A DNA stretch of 64,000 nucleotides, from the NCBI RefSeq assembly GCF_002078175.1, contig NZ_MWFK01000002.1, positions 1,736,001-1,800,000 on the forward strand. Reading direction: 5' to 3'. Shown here one piece after another: positions 52,751-62,135 of the stretch. This stretch comes from Streptomyces sp. M41(2017) (GTDB taxonomy: Bacteria > Actinomycetota > Actinomycetes > Streptomycetales > Streptomycetaceae). Below the pieces are notes generated by a model, which made no database searches, was not told the DNA's origin, and saw only the letters and a program-made list of their open reading frames with translations. A program made the translations under genes and the position numbers. The first letter of the stretch is position 1. Each line of letters starts with the position of its first letter.

Positions 52751-54466
52751 GTGCGGAGCACCGAAGTCGGGAAAGCCGCAGGAGCGGGTGCGGCGGCGAT
52801 GGGGGCGGAAGTGACGTTCGAGGGGTTCGATTTCACTCCCGGGGCGCAGGTGCCGCTCACGGGCTCCGCGGGACAGACGGCGGCCACCTTCGCCCTGGCC
52901 TCGGCGGCGTATCGCGACAGTCCGGTCACGGAGATCCTCAAGGCCGACAACGAATGGCACCAGTCGACCGTCAAGGCGCCGCGGTTCAAGCTGCTCGCGC
53001 CGAACCTCGGCGAGGCCTTCTCGACGGCGGTCACCGGCCGCATGCTGGGTGTCGGCCGCAAACCGCTCATCCAGTCCTTCGGCACCGAGCCGCAGGTCGT
53101 CGTGGAGCACTGCCTGGCGGCGACCAACATCCGCCGGGACCGGGACAATTGGCTGTCGGCCGTCATGGTGCTCTGCGGGCTGCTGTTCCTGCCGGGCCTC
53201 GTGGTGTGGCTGCTCGTCTTCACGATCCGCACGCAGATCGCCAAGAGCGAGAACAAGCGCGCCTCGGCCCTCGGCACCACGCTCCTGTTCGCGGCCGGCG
53301 CCCTCGCCGTCCTGTTCCTCCTGAAGATGCCGTTCACGGGTTTCTGGGGCTGGTACGGACGCGCGTCGGTGGTCCTGCCCGTCGTCGGCTGGCTCTGGGC
53401 CAAGCAGATCTGCGAGCGCACGGCCAAGGACCTGCGCGCCCGCTGGGACAGCCTCCTGTCCGGCGGCGGTCTCGGCGCGAAGATCCCGGAGGCGGTCCCC
53501 GGCAGCCCGGGTGAGACGGCCGCCGAGCGCCTGCGCCAGTCCCTCGCCCGCCTCAGCGCCGAGCAGCAGTCCAACTCCGTGTTCTACGCGGGCCCCAAGG
53601 GCATCCTCGGCATGGGGACGCGCTGGGGCAGCTGGCAGCTCGCCGAGGACCTGGTGCCCCGGGACGCGGCCAAGGAGATCCACCCGTTCCGCAGCTGGGA
53701 CGTGATCCGCAGCATCCACGACCAGTTGCGCATGCTGGAGCGCGGTCCGCTCAACACCGGTGGTTTCCCCGCGCCTTCGCTCAAGCACTGGGTGGTCACG
53801 CCGATCGGGGAGAACGCGAAGGCGGTGTCCCGGCCGGGCGGCACGGACGTGGACGCGTACACGGTCAGGAACCACGCCATCCAGGACATCTGCAACAAGC
53901 AGCAGTTCGGCAGCGGCGACCGGCACTACCTGGGGGTCCAGTGGACGCTCTGGGACGGCCAGTTGGTCATCACGATGCTGATCACGGTGACCGTGCTCCA
54001 CGAGACGCTGCGCATCGAGGTCACCGGGCACGCGCTCGGCCCGGTGAACTCCCTGTTCACCACCAAGCCGGAGGCCCCGACCAAGGAGGTCGCGAAGACC
54101 GTCCGGTTCTGGGAGACCCGCAAGGTGAGCCTGCCGCTGGTCACCGCCGACGAGGTCGTACGGCTGGCCGCGCGGGCCCCCCTCAGCTGGTATCCGCCGC
54201 TTCTGGACTGGCTGGGCGGCTCGCTGGCGCTGCCCGAGCCGTTCGGGCTGCGGCACGCCTGGGCCGACCAGCCGTGGCGGCACCGCTTCATGGCGGACGA
54301 CGCGCTGCGGGCCGCGACGCCCGTGCTGCGGGTGGTGCACGCGGCCGCGATCAAGGTCCTGGAGGAGAACGGCGTGGACACCGAGAAGTTCGGCAACCGC
54401 TCGTCGTTCCTCAGCACCGCGGTGCAGGACGCCGCGCCGCGCAAGGCCGACCTGTACGACGCGTAG
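52751..54466 (+). CDS. Large membrane protein of unknown function
   Basis: 571 residues by the GTG at 52751. An ATG at 52799 (MGAEVTFEGFDFTPGA) is an alternative; neither has a well-spaced Shine-Dalgarno (AGGAG lies 14 bases before the ATG). Three hydrophobic segments lie at about 138-158, 174-192 and 203-217, with a soluble N-terminal region of about 130 residues. The C-terminal portion (from about 220) includes another hydrophobic stretch near 405-420. I do not recognise a family or catalytic motif. It is followed by a hairpin shared with the convergent DUF4232 gene. Confidence 0.75.
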   Translation: MRSTEVGKAAGAGAAAMGAEVTFEGFDFTPGAQVPLTGSAGQTAATFALASAAYRDSPVTEILKADNEWHQSTVKAPRFKLLAPNLGEAFSTAVTGRMLGVGRKPLIQSFGTEPQVVVEHCLAATNIRRDRDNWLSAVMVLCGLLFLPGLVVWLLVFTIRTQIAKSENKRASALGTTLLFAAGALAVLFLLKMPFTGFWGWYGRASVVLPVVGWLWAKQICERTAKDLRARWDSLLSGGGLGAKIPEAVPGSPGETAAERLRQSLARLSAEQQSNSVFYAGPKGILGMGTRWGSWQLAEDLVPRDAAKEIHPFRSWDVIRSIHDQLRMLERGPLNTGGFPAPSLKHWVVTPIGENAKAVSRPGGTDVDAYTVRNHAIQDICNKQQFGSGDRHYLGVQWTLWDGQLVITMLITVTVLHETLRIEVTGHALGPVNSLFTTKPEAPTKEVAKTVRFWETRKVSLPLVTADEVVRLAARAPLSWYPPLLDWLGGSLALPEPFGLRHAWADQPWRHRFMADDALRAATPVLRVVHAAAIKVLEENGVDTEKFGNRSSFLSTAVQDAAPRKADLYDA

Positions 54467-54474
54467 GACGGGAC

Positions 54475-54496
54475 GGCGGGCCGGGGACGGCCCGCC
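54475..54496. terminator. Short hairpin between the unknown membrane protein and the DUF4232 gene
   Basis: An 8-bp perfect stem (54475-54482 with 54489-54496) with a 6-base loop, in the 42-bp gap between convergent genes. Confidence 0.65.
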
Positions 54497-54508
54497 CGCC
54501 CCGAGCAG

Positions 54509-55024
54509 TCAGGCTCCGGGCCGCACCGGACCGACGGCGGTGCCGGCCGCCACGACCAACCGGCCGGAGGCGCTGGACTCACCGGGGATCACCCCGTCCG
54601 GGGCCCTCAGCGTGAAGGTGGCCCGGTCGGCCCGGACACCGCCGGGGCCGACCGGCACCTGGATGTCGAAGTGGACCGGACGCCCCGGGCCGAACGTCAC
54701 CACGGCGCGCTGCGAGCCGTACCGGCCGGGGGTGACTCCTCGGAGGGAACCGTGCTGGTGGAAGCGGACGTCCGCGGGTGAACCGGCCAGCCGGCAGGGT
54801 TCGTACCCCCGCGCGGCGGTCAGGGTGACCCGGTAGTGGCGGTGCCCCGCGGTGGCGGGGCCCGCGGTGATCCTGGCGGTGTGGTTCGCCGGACGGCACG
54901 CGGACGGAGCCGCACCGGCGGCGAGGGCCGACGGTGACGACGCCTGCGCCGTTCCGATTCCTGCCGCGCCGACGAGCAGGGTGGCGGTGGCTGCGATCAG
55001 GGCGCTGCGACGATGCACGAGCAT
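54509..55024 (-). CDS. Secreted DUF4232 protein
   Basis: 171 residues. A Sec signal peptide (MLVHRRSALIAATATLLVGA) with probable cleavage after AQA is followed by a DUF4232-type beta-rich domain (CRPANHTARITAG through VRADRATFTLRAPDG). The two cysteines in ACRPAN and EPCRLAG may form a disulfide. Function unknown. The ATG has AGGAGGGGG directly upstream. It runs in the same direction as the HIT gene but is 143 bases away. Confidence 0.88.
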   Translation of the reverse strand: MLVHRRSALIAATATLLVGAAGIGTAQASSPSALAAGAAPSACRPANHTARITAGPATAGHRHYRVTLTAARGYEPCRLAGSPADVRFHQHGSLRGVTPGRYGSQRAVVTFGPGRPVHFDIQVPVGPGGVRADRATFTLRAPDGVIPGESSASGRLVVAAGTAVGPVRPGA

Positions 55025-55167
55025 CCCCCTCCTGTGGTCCCGGCGGATCCGGGCGAGCACCTCCGACCTGTCCGCCACGGCCCCCCGCGCAATCGCGCCC
55101 CCACCGCGTTCCCCTCGTACGGATGACGTCCCCGCGACGAGACGGCCGAGGCCCGGGAAGACGGGTT

Positions 55168-55716
55168 CTAGGCGGCGGGCCAGGCGTCCGCGAGCATCTT
55201 GCGGGTGTCCGCGAGGAGCTGGGGCAGGACCTTGGTGTGGCCGACGACCGGCATGAAGTTGGTGTCGCCGCCCCAGCGGGGCACGATGTGCTGGTGCAGG
55301 TGGGCGGCGATGCCGGCGCCCGCGACCGTGCCCTGGTTCATGCCGATGTTGAAGCCGTGCGCGCCGGAGGCCGTCCGCAGGGCGGTCATGGCCTGCTTGG
55401 TCAGCTCGCCCAGTTCCACCGTCTCGGGACCGGTGAGATCCGTGTAGTCGGCGACGTGCCGGTAGGGCACGACCATCAGGTGCCCGCCGTTGTACGGGTA
55501 GAGGTTCAGCACCGCGTACACCTGCTCGCCGCGCTTCACGATCAGCCCGTCCTCGTCGGACTTGGCCGGGATCGAGCAGAAGGGACAGCCGTCGTCGGCC
55601 CCCGGGCCGGTGGGCTTGTTCTCGCCCTGGATGTAAGCCATCCGGTGGGGCGTCCAAAGGCGCTGGAACGCGTCCTGCGTTCCCACTCCGATCTGCTGCT
55701 CCGGCTCACTCGTCAT
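55168..55716 (-). CDS. HIT-family protein, Ap4A phosphorylase-like
   Basis: 182 residues. Histidine-triad motif HLHQH followed by IVPRW(GGD). The N-terminal CPFC pair and YPYNGGHLMVVPYRHV are typical. The mycobacterial counterpart next to thrS and pgsA (Rv2613c as I recall) is an Ap4A phosphorylase, so a role in clearing dinucleotide by-products of ThrRS and other synthetases is likely. The ATG at 55716 (MTSEPEQQIGV) is used; an upstream ATG four codons away is possible. No Shine-Dalgarno is clear. Confidence 0.92.
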   Translation of the reverse strand: MTSEPEQQIGVGTQDAFQRLWTPHRMAYIQGENKPTGPGADDGCPFCSIPAKSDEDGLIVKRGEQVYAVLNLYPYNGGHLMVVPYRHVADYTDLTGPETVELGELTKQAMTALRTASGAHGFNIGMNQGTVAGAGIAAHLHQHIVPRWGGDTNFMPVVGHTKVLPQLLADTRKMLADAWPAA

Positions 55717-55795
55717 GTGATGCAGCATATTGCTTCGCCCGTTCGCGGCGTGTCGGCGGGTGCCCGGGAAAGGTGCCTGCGGCCAAGCTGGGGCC

Positions 55796-56455
55796 ATGGA
55801 CGACGACAGCCCGACGAGCCGCTGGGCGCAGCGCACCGAGGTACCGCTGGGGATCGCGTCGCTGCTCTTCCTGACCGCCTACGCGGTGCACGTGCTGGCG
55901 CACGGGATGCCCGACTGGGGGCGCCGGGTCTGCCTCATCGTCATCGCGGTCGCCTGGGCGATGTTCCTCGTCGACTACCTGGTCCTGTGGCGGCTGAGCG
56001 GACGAGGCCTCGCGTTCGTGCGGACCCATGTCCTGGACACGGTGGTCCTCGTCCTGCCGCTGCTGCGGCCGCTGCGGGTCGTCCGGCTCTACGACGCCGT
56101 GCTGCGCCGGCGGGGCGAGCCCCGGTTGCCGCTGTACGCGCGGGTGATGTTCTACGCGAGCATCGCCGTCCTGCTGCTCGGCTTCGCCGGGGCCCTCGCC
56201 GTCTACCAGGCGGAGTACGAGGCGCCGGGCGCGACGATCCGTACCTTCGGGGACTCCGTCTGGTGGGCGTCCTCCACGCTGGCGACGGTGGGCTACGGAG
56301 ACGTGACGCCGGTGACGGCACGGGGACGCGTGATCGCGGTCGCCATGATGGCGTGCGGTCTGGCCCTGCTCGGCGCGGTCACGGGCTCGTTCTCGTCGTG
56401 GCTGCTGCAGGTGTTCTCGCGTGAGGGCGACGACGAGAGGCCTCCGCGGAGCTGA
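55796..56455 (+). CDS. Voltage-gated-like potassium channel
   Basis: 219 residues. Selectivity filter TVGYGD is at 164-169, preceded by WWASSTLA. Hydrophobic segments at about 17-36, 45-66, 79-90 and 117-136, then the pore, then 175-200. An Arg-rich stretch (LRPLRVVRLYDAVLRRR, about 90-106) resembles an S4 or S4-S5 region. No RCK domain is present. The ATG at 55796 follows a divergent gap of 79 bases from the HIT gene, without Shine-Dalgarno. Its last eight codons (DDERPPRS) lie in a terminator arm shared with thrS. Confidence 0.9.
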   Translation: MDDDSPTSRWAQRTEVPLGIASLLFLTAYAVHVLAHGMPDWGRRVCLIVIAVAWAMFLVDYLVLWRLSGRGLAFVRTHVLDTVVLVLPLLRPLRVVRLYDAVLRRRGEPRLPLYARVMFYASIAVLLLGFAGALAVYQAEYEAPGATIRTFGDSVWWASSTLATVGYGDVTPVTARGRVIAVAMMACGLALLGAVTGSFSSWLLQVFSREGDDERPPRS

Positions 56456-56474
56456 GCTTCGCGGAGGCCTCTCG
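56432..56474. terminator. Bidirectional terminator overlapping the channel stop codon
   Basis: A perfect 16-bp inverted repeat (56432-56447 with 56459-56474) with an 11-base loop containing the TGA stop. On the minus strand it starts 14 bases after the thrS stop. Confidence 0.9.
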
Positions 56475-56488
56475 TCAGGTGCGGCGGA

Positions 56489-58465
<1,977 letters not shown>

Positions 58466-58602
58466 CGGACTCTCCTGACTGAAGGCGACTCCACACCACA
58501 TACGGCATGGCATGGCAATGCCCCGAATCCTACCGAGCCCGGGGACCCCTCCGCGAAAGGGTTGTGGACGGGCCCCCGCCAAGGTCCCCTCACCGGGCCG
58601 CC

Positions 58603-59820
58603 TCAGTCGCCGCTGCAGGCCTCCTCGAAGAAGTCCAGGTTCTCCTGGAGCGACTTCATCAGCCGGTCCCGCTCCGCCTCGTCGACCTGTACGGGGACGA
58701 CTCCGGAGGCGTCGGTGAGCCGCCGGAAGCCGCCGCGGCTCTCCAGCCGTCCGTGCACGCGCACGGGCAGCCCCACCAGATGGGCCTGGCCCGCGATCCG
58801 GTAGGCCTCCTCGTCCAGGGTGACCCGTACGTGCGGGACCTCCGCACCGGCGATGACCCGCAGCCGTACGGTGCCCGCGCCGCGCGGGCCAGAGCGGCGC
58901 ATCCTGACGACCGCGCCGGTGATGCGCACGGGGACGGACGGTTCCTCGCGCAGGTACCGGGCGCCGGCCTCACGGAGCACGGGAAGGTCGCCGGGCGAGA
59001 ACTCGACGGCCTCGGCGGGGTTCGCCCCGCCCTCGGGGACGCCTTCTGCGGGCGACCACTCGACGGCGATCCGGGCGCCCTCCGTCCCGCGCACGAGGGC
59101 CACCAGGGCTTCCATCAGCTCGTGGCTGACGCCGGCCTCGACGGCCGCGTCGAACGCGTCCATGCCGCCGGTGGCCCGCTGGTAGTCGATCGCCTCGCGG
59201 GCCGCGTACAGCGCCTGGTGCAGGCGGACGGCGAGGGGCCTGCCGGCGGCGACGGGCACGAACGCGGTGAGGCGGCGGCCGCCCGGTTCGGCTCCGACCA
59301 GCACGTCATCGAGGGAGGCGGCGGCGGCCCTGCGGTGCCGGGCGCCGTAGTAGCCGGCCCGCGCGCGGGTGGCGAGCGCGGCGGCGAGCAGCATCCGGCG
59401 GGCGGCACCGCGCAGCTGTTCCTCGACGGTCCAGGGCGCGGCGCCCGCGGGTCCGGTGGGCACGTCCCGCCACCAGCGGATCTCGTCGCTGGGGACGGCG
59501 AGCGCGAGCAGCACGTCGCGTGCGGACGACGAGCCGCTGCGGGCGAGCGCGACGAGAGCTTCGCCGAGCAGGTCGTCGCTGTCGGGGAAGGCCCGGTTCT
59601 CGGGCACCAGCAGGCTGGTGCCGTTGCCCCCGGGCCCGGGTGGTGTCCACCGGCCGTACCGTCCCGGGGCTCCCCCGCGCCGCTGCCAGCCGTGGCGGTG
59701 CAGGAGGGCGCCGAGGACGGCCGGGTCGACCTGGTCGGGGGCCGGAGGGGCGTCCCAGGGCGTTTCGGCGGGGTGCGGCCGCACGGGCCGAAGGGGCTCG
59801 TCGATCGGGCGGTGTGTCAT
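58603..59820 (-). CDS. Unknown protein coupled to a DUF4365 gene
   Basis: 405 residues, family not recognised. The N-terminal third is rich in Pro/Gly/Arg with RHGWQRRGGAPGRYGRW. The middle (about 130-300) is helical and Ala/Leu-rich (GAARRMLLAAALATRARAGY). The C-terminal ~110 residues (from VPVRITGAVVRMRRSG) look beta-rich with repeated strand patterns and end with a conserved-looking helix KSLQENLDFFEEACSGD. It resembles an OB-like or nucleic-acid-contacting domain by eye, which is a guess. The ATG overlaps the DUF4365 stop (ATGA), so the two form a coupled unit. Confidence 0.7.
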   Translation of the reverse strand: MTHRPIDEPLRPVRPHPAETPWDAPPAPDQVDPAVLGALLHRHGWQRRGGAPGRYGRWTPPGPGGNGTSLLVPENRAFPDSDDLLGEALVALARSGSSSARDVLLALAVPSDEIRWWRDVPTGPAGAAPWTVEEQLRGAARRMLLAAALATRARAGYYGARHRRAAAASLDDVLVGAEPGGRRLTAFVPVAAGRPLAVRLHQALYAAREAIDYQRATGGMDAFDAAVEAGVSHELMEALVALVRGTEGARIAVEWSPAEGVPEGGANPAEAVEFSPGDLPVLREAGARYLREEPSVPVRITGAVVRMRRSGPRGAGTVRLRVIAGAEVPHVRVTLDEEAYRIAGQAHLVGLPVRVHGRLESRGGFRRLTDASGVVPVQVDEAERDRLMKSLQENLDFFEEACSGD

Positions 59821-60383
59821 GGTCTGCCTCCCGTCCCGACCCTCGTCATGATCTCGCAGAGGGCACGGTCGTCGAAGATCCGGGTCGTCGGGATACGGAC
59901 GGTGGTCCGGTGCCGGCCCGTGACGGCGTGCCCGGCGAGGTTGATCCAGTAGCAGCAGTGCCGCAGGTCGAGGCGGTCGTGACCGGCGCGCAGCCAGTCG
60001 TCCTGGGATCTGGGCACGAGCATCACGACCAGGATCTTGTGCACGGAGACCGGGGTGCGCGCGAGCTTCGCCAGGTGGGCGTTGTCGAGCGGGAAGGAGA
60101 ACGCGGGCCCCGGTGGGTCCGGCGGTATCTGGTAGGTGCACTTGAGCTGCACCTTGATGGTGACTTCGTCGTCGACCGTGTGCCCGGGGGCGCTGTGGCT
60201 GACGTGCCAGTCGATGCCGTTGTCGGGGAACGGCTGGGAGAGCGAGCAGCCGGCCGCCGCCGCCACGGCGTGCAGGTAGCCCACCTGCAGGGTCTCCATG
60301 CAGGCGGTGGTGGCGAGGGAGCCGCGATGGGGTGCCGTCCGCTGGGGCAGCAGCCCGCCCCGTTCGGGCTGGGCGAGTGCCAT
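59817..60383 (-). CDS. DUF4365 protein with PD-(D/E)XK-like nuclease fold signature
   Basis: 188 residues. The DUF4365 core shows GIDW (Asp58) and, about 20 residues on, VQLKCTY (Gln79-x-Lys81). This spacing fits the PD-(D/E)XK nuclease superfamily with Gln in place of Glu. The family occurs in restriction- and defence-like contexts (established only loosely). The ATG at 60383 has GGAAGG 12 bases upstream. It is the first gene of a two-gene unit with the 405-residue protein, and faces the divergent DnaQ-like exonuclease. Confidence 0.82.
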   Translation of the reverse strand: MALAQPERGGLLPQRTAPHRGSLATTACMETLQVGYLHAVAAAAGCSLSQPFPDNGIDWHVSHSAPGHTVDDEVTIKVQLKCTYQIPPDPPGPAFSFPLDNAHLAKLARTPVSVHKILVVMLVPRSQDDWLRAGHDRLDLRHCCYWINLAGHAVTGRHRTTVRIPTTRIFDDRALCEIMTRVGTGGRP

Positions 60384-60553
60384 GAGTCCAACAGCCTTCC
60401 AGGCTTGGTGTGTCCGCGCTTCGGGTCGCTGAACTGCAAAGACCCGTACCTCAGTTGTCTCCTTCCGGCGTACGGCGCAAACAGCCCGGGTATCACCAAA
60501 CGGGCAGAAGACGGTGCGTCAGCTGCCGTGGGTGAACGAGGAGTTGTATTGGT

Positions 60554-61282
60554 ATGACGTGCTGGTACGAGGGCCCTCTGGCCGCGTTCGACACGGAGAC
60601 GACGGGCGTGGACGTCGAGACCGACAGGATCGTGTCGGCCGCCGTCGTCGTCCAGGACGCCGCGGGGACCCGCCCCAGGGTGACCCGCTGGCTGGTGAAC
60701 CCCGGAGTGCCGGTGCCCGCGGGGGCGACGGCGGTGCACGGGCTCACGGACGAACATCTGCAGCGCAACGGCCGCTGGCCGTCGCCGGTGCTGGAGGAGA
60801 TAGTGCGCGAGCTGGGCGAACAGGCCGCGGCGGGCCGGCCGCTGGTGGTGATGAACGCCCCGTTCGATCTGACGCTCCTGGACCGGGAGTTGCGCCGGCA
60901 CCGGGCGTCGTCGCTGGACCGCTGGTTCGACCCGGCGGCGCTGCGGGTGCTCGACCCGCGGGTTCTGGACAAACATCTGGACCGCTATCGCAAGGGCCGC
61001 CGCACCCTGACCGATCTGTGCGCGCACTACGACGTGGTGCTGGAGGGCGCGCACGACGCGGCGGCGGACGCGCTGGCGTCGCTGGAGCTGGTGCGGGCGG
61101 TGGGACGGCGGTTCGCCTCGCGGCTCGAACGGCTGTCGCCGGCCGAACTGCACACGCTCCAGGCGGTGTGGCACGCGGCGCAGGCGCGCGGGCTGCAGGC
61201 GTGGTTCGCGCGCAGCGGTTCGGAGGAGGCGGTAGATCCGGCGTGGCCGCTGCGACCCGATCTGCCGGCGGCCGCGGCCTGA
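60554..61282 (+). CDS. DnaQ-like 3'-5' exonuclease (DEDDh)
   Basis: 242 residues. All DEDDh residues are present: Asp13 and Glu15 (AFDTETTGVD), Asp105 (NAPFDLTLL), His167 and Asp172 (GAHDAAADA). It is a stand-alone exonuclease, not fused to a polymerase, and could proofread for DNA polymerase III or act in repair or RNA trimming. The ATG has GAGGAG about 10 bases upstream. A minisatellite begins directly after the TGA stop. It is divergent from the DUF4365 unit, with 170 bases between. Confidence 0.94.
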   Translation: MTCWYEGPLAAFDTETTGVDVETDRIVSAAVVVQDAAGTRPRVTRWLVNPGVPVPAGATAVHGLTDEHLQRNGRWPSPVLEEIVRELGEQAAAGRPLVVMNAPFDLTLLDRELRRHRASSLDRWFDPAALRVLDPRVLDKHLDRYRKGRRTLTDLCAHYDVVLEGAHDAAADALASLELVRAVGRRFASRLERLSPAELHTLQAVWHAAQARGLQAWFARSGSEEAVDPAWPLRPDLPAAAA

Positions 61283-61368
<86 letters not shown>

Positions 61369-61378
61369 GCAACGAAAA

Positions 61379-61403
61379 ACCGGTCCGTCGGTGACGGACC
61401 GGT
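61379..61403. terminator. Terminator between the exonuclease and tRNA-Val
   Basis: A perfect 11-bp stem (61379-61389 with 61393-61403) with a 3-base loop. It is flanked by an A-run on the left and a T-run on the right, so it can terminate transcription from either side, including the tRNA on the minus strand. Confidence 0.9.
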
Positions 61404-61413
61404 CTTTTCCGGG

Positions 61414-61485
61414 TGGGCGATACTGGGTTCGAACCAGTGACCTCTTCGGTGTGAACGAAGCGCTCTCCCACTGAGCTAATCGCCC
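61414..61485 (-). tRNA. tRNA-Val (CAC anticodon)
   Basis: The minus strand folds into a complete 72-nt cloverleaf: acceptor GGGCGAT/ATCGCCC, D-arm GCTC/GAGC, anticodon stem CTTCG/CGAAG with loop TTCACAC (anticodon CAC at 61453-61451), and T-arm ACTGG-TTCGAAC-CCAGT. The discriminator base is A. The 3' CCA is not encoded (CCC follows), so it would be added post-transcriptionally. The anticodon reads GUG codons. A terminator follows at 61403-61379. Confidence 0.96.
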
Positions 61486-61524
61486 GGGAACGGACTGAAC
61501 CATACAGGTCCGGGCGGGTGGGGT

Positions 61525-61971
61525 TCAAACCGCTTCGAGGTAGGTCCTCAGACCGCGTCGCCCCGCGCGCATCATCAGGGCGTGGTTGGCGCGGAAGAAG
61601 GGCCGTCCGGGCACCGCCAGCCGGCGCAGCAGCGCCGTGGTCACGCGCACTTCCTGGTCGTACCGCGCGCGTGTGCCGGGTCCGGTCACGTCGAGGGTCC
61701 AGCGCGCCCAGCCGTCCAGGTCGCCCGTCATCGCGATCTCCAGGACGCAGGCCGCCGGGTCCCGGCGTGCCGCGCGAGCGGTGAAGGTGATGTCGTACGG
61801 CAGCGTGGAGCGGATCCGGATGACACCGCTGCGGTCGTCGACCGGTGTCACCGCGCGCACCTGGGGCCACCAGAGCGGGTAGTTCTCGGCGCGTTCCAGG
61901 GCCGCGTACACGGCGGCGGGGGGCGCGGGCAGCTCCCACTCGCTGTGGAAGCGGTAGTGACTCCAGTCCAT
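61525..61971 (-). CDS. SRPBCC (START-like) family protein
   Basis: 148 residues. A polyketide cyclase/START-like helix-grip fold: MDWSHYRFHSEWELPAPPAA and VYAALERAENYPLWWPQVRAV are the family pattern. These small proteins bind hydrophobic ligands; the ligand is not known. The ATG at 61971 has no clear Shine-Dalgarno. It lies 39 bases upstream of the tRNA-Val gene in the same direction and is divergent from the large membrane protein gene. Confidence 0.85.
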   Translation of the reverse strand: MDWSHYRFHSEWELPAPPAAVYAALERAENYPLWWPQVRAVTPVDDRSGVIRIRSTLPYDITFTARAARRDPAACVLEIAMTGDLDGWARWTLDVTGPGTRARYDQEVRVTTALLRRLAVPGRPFFRANHALMMRAGRRGLRTYLEAV

Positions 61972-62135
61972 GGAACGAGTGTGCCCACGTTCGGGCGGTG
62001 CCCATGTCCTCGCGTCCGCTGCCTTGTTCGCGGGCGGCCGGGCTCCCGTCCGCACGGACTCGCCTGCGGTTCTGAGTACGGGGTGAGTACGCGGACTCAT
62101 GTCCCGGACACGTGGCCGGAACCACACTCCGCTAC

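Noticed and set aside
55784..55789. CAAGCT as a -10 for a leaderless potassium channel mRNA
   Set aside because: It lacks the TAnnnT consensus and there is no matching -35.
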